From Bacteroidota bacterium (GTDB taxonomy: Bacteria > Bacteroidota > Bacteroidia > Bacteroidales > GCA-2748055): 14,023 nt of DNA. The position numbers and the translations under genes are program-made. Below the pieces are notes generated by a model, which was not told the origin of the DNA, made no database searches, and worked only from the letters and a program-made list of their open reading frames with translations. Shown here one piece after another: positions 7,823-14,023 of the stretch (position 1 is its first letter; each line of letters opens with the position of its first letter). Location: positions 1 through 14,023 of the forward strand of contig JAAEOI010000357.1 in NCBI GenBank assembly GCA_024244665.1. Direction: 5' to 3'.

Positions 7823-9316
7823 ATGAAACACATCCATCATTTACAATTATTGATCGTATTATTTTGTCTGAGTCTTGCTTTCCAGGGATTTTCACAGAAT
7901 CAGGAAAAGGATAGTCTTTCTCAGGAATGGGAGAGAATGCGTAATTCCAAAGAGAAGGCATTGAGTGATTTCAATGAAACCAAATTCGGGATGTTCATTA
8001 CCTGGGGAACCTATTCCCTTCCGGCCGGGATCTGGAAAGGGGAAAAGATAGAGGGCCTTGGTGAGTGGATCATGCACAGGGCAAAAATACCAGGAGAGGA
8101 TTACCTGGAGATGTGCGGTAAATTTAATCCCATAAATTTTGATGCCGATAAGTGGGTGAGGATGGCCAAGATGGCTGGCATGAAATATATTGTGGCCATG
8201 CCCAAGCATCATGATGGTTTTGCCATGTATGATTCAAAAGTATCGGATTATGATATTATAGACGCCACGCCCTTTGATCGTGATCCCATGGAGGAATTAT
8301 ACAGGGCCTGTCAAAAGCATGGATTGAATTTCTCCATTTATTATTCACATGCAACCGACTGGCTGGACGGGGGAGATGCAGGTGTGGCCGATTTCCTGGA
8401 CACCGGAAAAGAGGTCGAAATGGAATCAAAATCTCCATTCTGGCAAACATGGCCGTCTAATACCTGGGATCCTGCACCTGTAAGTTTCACCGAATACCTG
8501 GAGAAAAAAGCAAAGCCGCAGATGAGGGAATTACTTGAGAAATTTCCCGGGATGCAGGAAATATGGTATGATGTGCCACGGCGAATGACCCGCGAGCAGA
8601 GCTTTGAATTCTACAAGTTGGCTTATGAAATTCAGCCTTCATGTCTGATTAACAGCCGGGTGGGAAATGATTTTGGAGATTTCTGGATACCTGGTGACAA
8701 CAAAATACCGGAAGGTGAAGAGGGAGCAGGTGTTTACTGGGAAACTCCGGGTACATTAAATAATACATGGGGCTATAAAAGTTATGACCAGGACTGGAAG
8801 TCCACCGAAGAGCTTCTGTTCTGGATTACGGAAATTGCCAGCAAAGGAGGTAATTATCTGCTGAATGTGGGACCCACTTCAGAAGGCGTGATCCCTGAAA
8901 AGAGTCAGGAACAATTGAAGGCCATCGGTAAATGGATGGATATTAACGGAGAGTCTGTTTACGGGACAGGGAAGTGGCAGGTAAGCCATGAAGGGCCTAC
9001 CAGCCTGTCCATGAAGGGTTCCGGAGAAAGGGAGAAGAAAGGATTCACCAGTGCATTTACTCCGAAAGATTTCTGGTTTTCAGCAAAAGATAATTGCATT
9101 TATGCCACCAGCCTAAAATGGCCGGAAGACAAGCAGGTTCTGATAAAATCCATCTCACAATTAAAGGAGGAGAAAGAAGAGGTGATCAAGAATGTACAAA
9201 TGCTTGGGTGCAAAGGAAAATTGTCCTGGGAAATGGGTGATAAGGGCCTGGAAGTTTTGCTGCCGGCATGCCGGCCCAACCCCAATGGTTATGTACTGAA
9301 AATAAAACTTAAATAA
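7823..9316 (+). CDS. GH29 alpha-L-fucosidase, exported
   Basis: This 497-residue protein has a Sec signal peptide (about residues 1-25, ending AFQGFSQ) without a lipobox. The GH29 core is well preserved: KFGMFITWGTYSLPAGIW near the N-terminus, PKHHDGFAMYDS with H129, H130 and D131, SIYYSHATDW, and the C-terminal SKGGNYLLNVGPTSEGVIP segment. The nucleophile is expected to be D250 in EIWYDVPRR, the place of the usual W-F/W-D-G/T motif. The barrel is followed by a beta-sandwich of about 100 residues (about 390-497). It should release alpha-linked L-fucose with retention, in the periplasm or outside. Length and motif set suit a GH29-A enzyme, but linkage preference is not readable. It starts 25 nt after the GH2 gene, the longest gap in the string, with no recognisable promoter in that gap. 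The stop codon overlaps the start of the next sulfatase. Confidence 0.93.
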   Translation: MKHIHHLQLLIVLFCLSLAFQGFSQNQEKDSLSQEWERMRNSKEKALSDFNETKFGMFITWGTYSLPAGIWKGEKIEGLGEWIMHRAKIPGEDYLEMCGKFNPINFDADKWVRMAKMAGMKYIVAMPKHHDGFAMYDSKVSDYDIIDATPFDRDPMEELYRACQKHGLNFSIYYSHATDWLDGGDAGVADFLDTGKEVEMESKSPFWQTWPSNTWDPAPVSFTEYLEKKAKPQMRELLEKFPGMQEIWYDVPRRMTREQSFEFYKLAYEIQPSCLINSRVGNDFGDFWIPGDNKIPEGEEGAGVYWETPGTLNNTWGYKSYDQDWKSTEELLFWITEIASKGGNYLLNVGPTSEGVIPEKSQEQLKAIGKWMDINGESVYGTGKWQVSHEGPTSLSMKGSGEREKKGFTSAFTPKDFWFSAKDNCIYATSLKWPEDKQVLIKSISQLKEEKEEVIKNVQMLGCKGKLSWEMGDKGLEVLLPACRPNPNGYVLKIKLK

Positions 9317-9318
9317 TG
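9314..9318 (+). promoter_or_regulatory. TAATG stop/start overlap
   Basis: The fucosidase stop TAA (9314-9316) shares its last A with the sulfatase start ATG (9316-9318). No Shine-Dalgarno-like sequence precedes it. The context is A-rich, as is usual for Bacteroidota starts. Translational coupling by termination-reinitiation is the likely consequence, tying the amounts of the two enzymes together. Confidence 0.7.
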
Positions 9319-10758
9319 AAGAAAATTATTTCTATCCTACTTGTAGCAATGAGTATCAATGCATTGATATTCGCAGAGAATAAGGTTACACCTCCCAATA
9401 TCATTGTCATCTTTTGTGACGATATGGGTTATGCCGATTTATCGTGCTATGGCTCGGTATGGAACCAGACCCCGGAAATTGACCGGATGGCTGTGGAGGG
9501 ATTGCGGTTCACCGACTTCTATGCCGGGGCTCCGGTTTGTACCCCTTCCCGTGCGGGATTGATGACCGGTTGTTATGCCCGCAGGGTGGACATGGACCTG
9601 GATGTTGATAACAGGTGGGTGCTATTTGCGGGGGCGGAGAAAGGAATAAATCCAGGGGAAACCCTCTTACCCGAGGCGCTGAAAAGGGCCGGATACGCCA
9701 CCGCGATCATTGGCAAATGGCACCTTGGAGACCAGCCCGAATTCCTGCCGGTAAGGCATGGGTTTGATTACTGGTTTGGTCTGCCTTATTCCAACGATAT
9801 GGGGATTCAGATTGAAGAGAAGCGCCTTTTGCCATTGATGAGAAACGAAACGGTTATCGACAGTATTGAACAACGAAAGAAAGAAGACCAGGGTTCTCTC
9901 ACAAAACGCTATACGGAAGAAGCAATACAGTGGTTAGGAGAAAACAGGGAGCAACCCTTCTTCCTCTACCTGGCCCATACCATGCCCCATAATCCGGTTG
10001 CTGCCAGGCCACAGTATCACAGTCGGACCGTGAACCCAAAGCAGGGCTTTGGAGCTTGTGTCGCTGAAATCAGCTGGTCTACCGGAAAAATCCTGGACTA
10101 TCTCAGAAAAGAGGGTATTGCCGGCAATACACTTGTGATATTCACTTCTGACAATGGAGGAGCGCCTCACTGGGGGGCCAGCAACGGGATTCTGAAAGGC
10201 AGAAAGGGCCAGACCTTCGAAGGAGGGGTTCGCGTTCCCTTCATTGCATGGTGGCCAGGCAAAATAGATCCCGGCACCACCTGCAATGCTCCTGCTTCCG
10301 TCCTTGATTTCTTTCCAACCTTTACTGCACTGGCTGATCTACAACTGGATGATAAGGTGAAAAGGGATGGCATTGATATCTCTGATTACCTCTTTAATCC
10401 CGGGGAGGAACGCATGCCAAGGCCCTATTTTTACTGGCATGTGGGGTATCTCCAGGCGGTAAGGTACGGGGACTGGAAAGTGAATCTCCTGGGACGGTTT
10501 TCTGAAGAGGAGCAGGGGGAAATCATGAAGAGTACTTATGGGAGTACGCTTTTTTCAGATCACACTGAGCTCTATAACCTGCGCGAGGACCCGGGGGAGA
10601 CAAATGATCTTTCTGAAAAGTATCCGGAAATGATTGCTTTGATGCTGAAACTGGCAGAAGAGGAGAAAAATGCACTTGGGGAATATACCCGCAAAGGCCC
10701 TGAAGTCAGAAAGACCATCTCAGTTGATTCTCCTGTAACCCTGATTGATAACCAATAA
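9316..10758 (+). CDS. S1-family sulfatase (arylsulfatase-A-like, CTPSR site)
   Basis: This 480-residue protein has a Sec signal peptide (ending ALIFA, about residue 20). It carries all the classical type I sulfatase marks: D35 and D36 in FCDDMGYADLSCYG as calcium ligands, C75-T-P-S-R79 (the Cys converted to formylglycine, followed by AGLMTG), G133-K-W-H136-LG, and D279-N-G-G in FTSDNGGAP as later metal ligands. The C-terminal subdomain shows YGDWKVNL and ELYNLREDPGETNDLSEKYP, as in arylsulfatase-A-like and GalNAc-6-sulfatase-like members. It should remove sulfate esters from a sugar in the periplasm. It needs a sulfatase-maturating enzyme, which is not in this window. Its ATG overlaps the fucosidase stop by one base (TAATG), suggesting coupled translation. 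The sulfated sugar and the position attacked cannot be deduced. Confidence 0.93.
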   Translation: MKKIISILLVAMSINALIFAENKVTPPNIIVIFCDDMGYADLSCYGSVWNQTPEIDRMAVEGLRFTDFYAGAPVCTPSRAGLMTGCYARRVDMDLDVDNRWVLFAGAEKGINPGETLLPEALKRAGYATAIIGKWHLGDQPEFLPVRHGFDYWFGLPYSNDMGIQIEEKRLLPLMRNETVIDSIEQRKKEDQGSLTKRYTEEAIQWLGENREQPFFLYLAHTMPHNPVAARPQYHSRTVNPKQGFGACVAEISWSTGKILDYLRKEGIAGNTLVIFTSDNGGAPHWGASNGILKGRKGQTFEGGVRVPFIAWWPGKIDPGTTCNAPASVLDFFPTFTALADLQLDDKVKRDGIDISDYLFNPGEERMPRPYFYWHVGYLQAVRYGDWKVNLLGRFSEEEQGEIMKSTYGSTLFSDHTELYNLREDPGETNDLSEKYPEMIALMLKLAEEEKNALGEYTRKGPEVRKTISVDSPVTLIDNQ

Positions 10759-10766
10759 CTGTAATC

Positions 10767-12530
10767 ATGAAACCCACAAAAAAATCTTTCCTACCGCTCC
10801 TCTGTTTCGCACTCCTCTGTGTCCTGTCTGCCTGCTCCGGGGCGGATCCGGAACCCCCCAACATCATCATCATCCTGTCGGACGATATGGGCTACTCCGA
10901 CCTGGGCTGTTACGGGGGTGAGATTCGCACACCCGCCCTTGACGACCTGGCGGCAAACGGTCTTCGATTCACCCAGTTCTACAATACGGGCCGTTGTTGC
11001 CCCACCCGGGCATCGCTTCTTTCAGGTGTCTATCCCCACCAGGCTTCCATAGGGCATATGATGGGGGATGACAGGCTTCCCGGATACCGGGGCGAGCTGG
11101 GAAAGGATGTGGTGACCATCGCAGAGGTAATGGGCCTCAACGGATACAGTTGTTACATGTCGGGGAAGTGGCATGTTACACCCTATCGGGAACACCTGCC
11201 GGTGACCGACTCCATGAAACACAACTGGCCACTGCAGCGGGGATTTGACCGTTTCTACGGGACCATCCACGGGGCCGGAAGCCTCTGGGATCCAAACGGC
11301 CTGACCCGTGACAATGAATATGTGTCTCCCGATGCGGATCCGGAATACAGTCCTGAGCAATATTACTATACAGATGCCATCTCCGACAATGCCTTGCGTT
11401 ATATTAAGGAGCACGATGGTTCCCGGCCCTTTTTTATGTATGTGGCCTACACCGCAGCTCACTGGCCCATGCATGCCCCGGAGGATGAGATCAAAAAATA
11501 TGACGGTGTCTACGATGAGGGTTACGGGGCCATCAGGGAGGCACGCCATAAGAGATTGCAGGAAATGGGACTGATCAATAATTCAGCCCTGATGTCTGAT
11601 CAGTTCGGCAATTGGGAAGCAGTGAAAAACCGGGATTGGGAGCTCGGATGCATGGAAACCTACGCAGCTATGGTTACCCGTATGGATGCGGGGATCGGAA
11701 AGATCGTTGAAACACTTAAGGAGGAGGGAGAGCTGGAGAACACCCTGATCCTGTTCCTCCAGGATAATGGTGGGTGTCAGGAAGCACTGGGAAGATATGC
11801 AGATATTGAACTGGATGACTGGGTATCTATAAAGCGCTGGGGGACGGTGGCAGGATCGCGGCTTGATGGACCCACCCTGCCCCCCATGAAACCAGCGGAA
11901 TTACAAACCAGGATGGTTCCGGTTCAGACCAGAGACGGCTATCCGGTGAGGATGGGACCCGGGGCCATGCCTGGTCCGGCCGACACCTATATAGCCTACG
12001 GAGAGGCATGGGCCAATGTGAGCAATACCCCTTTTCGAATGTACAAGCACTTCGTACATGAGGGTGGGATCGCCACTCCCCTGATTGCCTTCTGGCCAGC
12101 GGGGATCACCGACCAGGGTGCATTGCGGCATACCCCGTCTCACCTGATCGACCTGATGGCCACCTGCGGGGACCTGGGTGGCGGGATCTACCCTGAGGAA
12201 TATGAAGGCCAAAGCATCCTGCCCATGGAGGGGATGAGCCTGATCCCGGTGTTTGATTCGGACAGGCTGCCGGAAAGAAATCTGCTGTGGGAACATGAAG
12301 GGAACGCGGCCATCCGGCATGGCGACTGGAAGCTGGTGGGCAGAAAGGTGATGGACAGAGATTCCACATTCACGGAGAAATGGGAGCTTTACAATATACG
12401 CGAGGATCGATCGGAGCTGAATGACCTTTCCGCCTCGCATCAGGAGAAGGTACTGGAGCTGAAAACTCTTTTTGAAGCGGAAGGGCACCGGGTCAGGTTC
12501 TTTCCTTCAAAATGGCATGCAAAAAACTAA
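10767..12530 (+). CDS. S1-family sulfatase, lipoprotein (CCPTR site, large-insert type)
   Basis: This 587-residue protein has a lipoprotein signal (VLSAC, lipid Cys23, then SGADPEP). Sulfatase marks are D39 and D40 in LSDDMGYSDLGCYG, C77-C-P-T-R81 in NTGRCCPTRASLLSG (C77 the formylglycine precursor), G133-K-W-H136, and D333-N-G-G in FLQDNGG. Between this last motif and VHEGGIATPLIAFWPAGI lies an insert of about 90 residues (LDDWVSIKRW to NTPFRMYKHF), which together with TGRCCPTR is typical of a branch of arylsulfatases distinct from the preceding gene. It would desulfate a glycan from a membrane-anchored position. Base composition is clearly more GC-rich than in the following gene: sample 60-base lines at 11221 and 12121 hold 37 and 39 G+C, against 21 at 12961 and 21 at 13321. 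The gene starts 8 nt after the first sulfatase. Confidence 0.92.
   Translation: MKPTKKSFLPLLCFALLCVLSACSGADPEPPNIIIILSDDMGYSDLGCYGGEIRTPALDDLAANGLRFTQFYNTGRCCPTRASLLSGVYPHQASIGHMMGDDRLPGYRGELGKDVVTIAEVMGLNGYSCYMSGKWHVTPYREHLPVTDSMKHNWPLQRGFDRFYGTIHGAGSLWDPNGLTRDNEYVSPDADPEYSPEQYYYTDAISDNALRYIKEHDGSRPFFMYVAYTAAHWPMHAPEDEIKKYDGVYDEGYGAIREARHKRLQEMGLINNSALMSDQFGNWEAVKNRDWELGCMETYAAMVTRMDAGIGKIVETLKEEGELENTLILFLQDNGGCQEALGRYADIELDDWVSIKRWGTVAGSRLDGPTLPPMKPAELQTRMVPVQTRDGYPVRMGPGAMPGPADTYIAYGEAWANVSNTPFRMYKHFVHEGGIATPLIAFWPAGITDQGALRHTPSHLIDLMATCGDLGGGIYPEEYEGQSILPMEGMSLIPVFDSDRLPERNLLWEHEGNAAIRHGDWKLVGRKVMDRDSTFTEKWELYNIREDRSELNDLSASHQEKVLELKTLFEAEGHRVRFFPSKWHAKN
10767..12530. other. GC-rich island within the operon
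   Basis: The stretch covering the second sulfatase is visibly richer in G+C than the downstream neighbour, and the change is abrupt at about 12530. Hand counts on 60-base lines give 62% at 11221 and 65% at 12121, against 35% at both 12961 and 13321. No flanking repeat or integrase remains. It may mark a gene acquired separately. Confidence 0.55.
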
Positions 12531-12534
12531 TTCC

Positions 12535-14023
12535 ATGAGAAAAACAATTCTGTTGTTTGCATTGCTTGTTGCCTTATCTGCTCATACATCAGTAGTAATT
12601 AATGTTTCGGATTTTGGTGCAGTACCTGATGATGGCATAGATGATACACCCGCAATACGGGCGGCTTTGGATGAAATCCGGACTTTGAAGGGGAAGAGCA
12701 CTTTAAGTTTTGATGCCGGTACCTACGACTTCTACAAGGCTTCTTCATCTAAAGCAAATTACCCTGTTGCCGGAGTACATAAGCAATGGGATTTTGTCAC
12801 ACCCTTTCATTTGAATGGATTGGATGGCCTGACTATTGATGGTGGAGGATCGACATTCGTCATACACGGACGCATGACACCTTTTGTGTTGAATGCCTGT
12901 AAGAGTATTAAAGTGATGCGTTTATCGATAGAAAATGAGCGTCCTTCAGTATTTGAGCTAAGGGTAGTTGCAAAAGAGAATAATGAAATTGTGTATGAAG
13001 TTCTGGCGAATGATCAGTTTATCATAGAAGATAATCGGGTTGTCTGGCTGGATGCAGATGATGAACGACAGATTCCGGATGTTTTCCAGTATTATGATCC
13101 TGTGAAAGATATTACAAGGAGATGTCCCGATCCCTTGAAAAATGCAACTTTAATTACCAGAACAGACAAGAACCGAATCCGGGCCCACCACGAACCAGGT
13201 TCCGGGCTAAATTCAGAGATAAAACCAGGCAATGTTTTTCAGTTTCGATATGGCATCCGTGAGCAATGCGGAGTAGTAGTTTATAAATGTGAGAAGATAG
13301 CCTTTGAGCATGTAAATGTTTATTCATGGAATGGAGTTGGCTTTGCTTGTAATTTTTGCCGCGATCTTACTTTTAAAAACATGCGAATGGAACCAAAACC
13401 CGGATCGAAGCGCACCAATGCAGGATTTGCTGATGCGATCCAGATATTTGCCTGTCAGGGAGAGGTTCTTTTTGAGAATAGTTGTTTTGCCGGACTGCAC
13501 GATGACCATATTAGTATCGGTGGACTATTGATGAAGGTAAGCAATGTTGAAAGTCAGAGAATACTTGAAGCTGATTTTACATGCAGTGAGGCCGAAGGTT
13601 TTCTGAATTTCCGAAAAGGTGATCATTTGATTTTCCGCAATCCTGAAACCCTTGAGACAGAAGGCGAATTTAAGGTGGTAGATTCCGAGTTGTTAAGTGA
13701 TAAAACCATGCGTATATGCATAGATGGTGACATCTCAGAAAAACATCAGGATTACTGGATTGAAAATCTGACAAGCATTCCGGATAAAATAATCATTCGC
13801 CGGAACTATTTTGGTCGTGTTCCCACCCGGAGCATATTAATGGATGTTGCTCGTGAATGTGTCATCGAAAATAATACATTCCATCGTATTCCAATGGCAA
13901 CTATCCTGATGAAGTGCCCGGATGGACGTTATGGTATACAAAACCATGTGGAGAAACTGACCGTCAGGAATAACACTTTCTATGAGTGTGAAAGTGCATT
14001 GATAAAGACAAATCCTCAGGTTC
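12535..14023 (+). CDS. Right-handed beta-helix glycosidase, GH110-like (3' end outside window)
   Basis: The frame opens at ATG 12535, 4 nt after the sulfatase stop, and runs without a stop to the window end, giving 496 codons. A Sec signal (MRKTILLFALLVALSAH) is followed by VSDFGAVPDDGIDDTPAIRAAL, the usual opening of pectate-lyase-type beta-helices. Later turns include VAGVHKQWDF, LTIDGGGSTFV, VVVYKCEKIAFEHVNVYS, FKNMRMEPKPGSKR, DAIQIFACQGEVLFENSCF, LHDDHISIGG (D323, D324), and GRVPTRSILMDVARECVIENNTF. The order FADAIQIF, QGEVLFENSCF, then a DD pair followed by a beta insert and a PTRSILMD turn matches my recollection of GH110 alpha-1,3-galactosidases, where the equivalent segments read TADATHF and LDD-x-x-NVHG. 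Acidic residues D300, D323 and D324 would be the catalytic candidates. GH110 enzymes take alpha-1,3-galactose from blood-group-B-like glycans and from lambda-carrageenan pieces. The match is divergent, so another beta-helix glycosidase is possible. Confidence 0.7.
   Translation, partial: MRKTILLFALLVALSAHTSVVINVSDFGAVPDDGIDDTPAIRAALDEIRTLKGKSTLSFDAGTYDFYKASSSKANYPVAGVHKQWDFVTPFHLNGLDGLTIDGGGSTFVIHGRMTPFVLNACKSIKVMRLSIENERPSVFELRVVAKENNEIVYEVLANDQFIIEDNRVVWLDADDERQIPDVFQYYDPVKDITRRCPDPLKNATLITRTDKNRIRAHHEPGSGLNSEIKPGNVFQFRYGIREQCGVVVYKCEKIAFEHVNVYSWNGVGFACNFCRDLTFKNMRMEPKPGSKRTNAGFADAIQIFACQGEVLFENSCFAGLHDDHISIGGLLMKVSNVESQRILEADFTCSEAEGFLNFRKGDHLIFRNPETLETEGEFKVVDSELLSDKTMRICIDGDISEKHQDYWIENLTSIPDKIIIRRNYFGRVPTRSILMDVARECVIENNTFHRIPMATILMKCPDGRYGIQNHVEKLTVRNNTFYECESALIKTNPQV

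Noticed and set aside
9262..9275. Perfect 14-nt palindrome GCCGGCATGCCGGC
   Set aside because: It lies in the coding sequence for the C-terminus of the fucosidase, has no loop or T-tract expected of a terminator, and occurs once as far as I can see.
11901..12488. Open reading frame of 195 codons on the minus strand in the GC-rich sulfatase
   Set aside because: GC-rich coding DNA has few stop codons in opposite frames; the translation shows no family signature.
13316..13531. Short + strand frame (71 codons)
   Set aside because: It is out of frame inside the beta-helix gene, whose own frame is open from 12535 to the end and carries the recognisable motifs.

Overview
This 14 kb window looks like an interior piece of a glycan- or glycoprotein-degradation locus from a member of the Bacteroidota. 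The evidence is lipoprotein signals of the type seen in that phylum (for example a Cys followed by KKEEED), a PKD-repeat protein, two S1-family sulfatases, a GH29 fucosidase and an M60-type peptidase, all in a very tight one-strand gene string with no Shine-Dalgarno sequences. Genus and habitat (marine or gut) cannot be fixed from the sequence. No SusC/SusD pair, sensor/regulator, tRNA, rRNA, IS element or CRISPR is visible.

Layout, all on the + strand: (1) the 3' end of a PKD-domain protein, 3-512; (2) a Tat-exported xylose-isomerase-like TIM-barrel protein, 528-1418; (3) a Tat-exported Gfo/Idh/MocA oxidoreductase, 1429-2898; (4) an M60/enhancin-like zinc peptidase lipoprotein, 2921-4909; (5) a GH2-type glycosidase lipoprotein, 4912-7797; (6) a GH29 alpha-L-fucosidase, 7823-9316; (7) an S1 sulfatase with a CTPSR site, 9316-10758; (8) a second, more GC-rich lipoprotein S1 sulfatase with a CCPTR site, 10767-12530; (9) the 5' part of a right-handed beta-helix protein resembling GH110 alpha-1,3-galactosidases, 12535 to beyond the window end. 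Gaps between genes are -1 to 25 nt and I see no promoter or terminator between them, so the string is probably one transcription unit that extends past both ends.

Read together, the enzymes would remove sulfate (two sulfatases), fucose (GH29), a beta-linked sugar (GH2) and perhaps alpha-1,3-galactose (GH110-like) from a substrate that may be attached to protein, since M60 peptidases act on O-glycosylated proteins. A sulfated, fucosylated mucin-like glycoprotein fits best. A sulfated algal galactan or fucan is the main alternative.

The most unusual part is the adjacent pair of Tat-exported proteins, a Gfo/Idh oxidoreductase and a TIM-barrel isomerase/lyase-like protein. This combination suggests an oxidative (3-keto sugar) route of glycosidic-bond cleavage in the periplasm working beside the classical hydrolases. 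That role is inferred from family knowledge and is not shown by the sequence.
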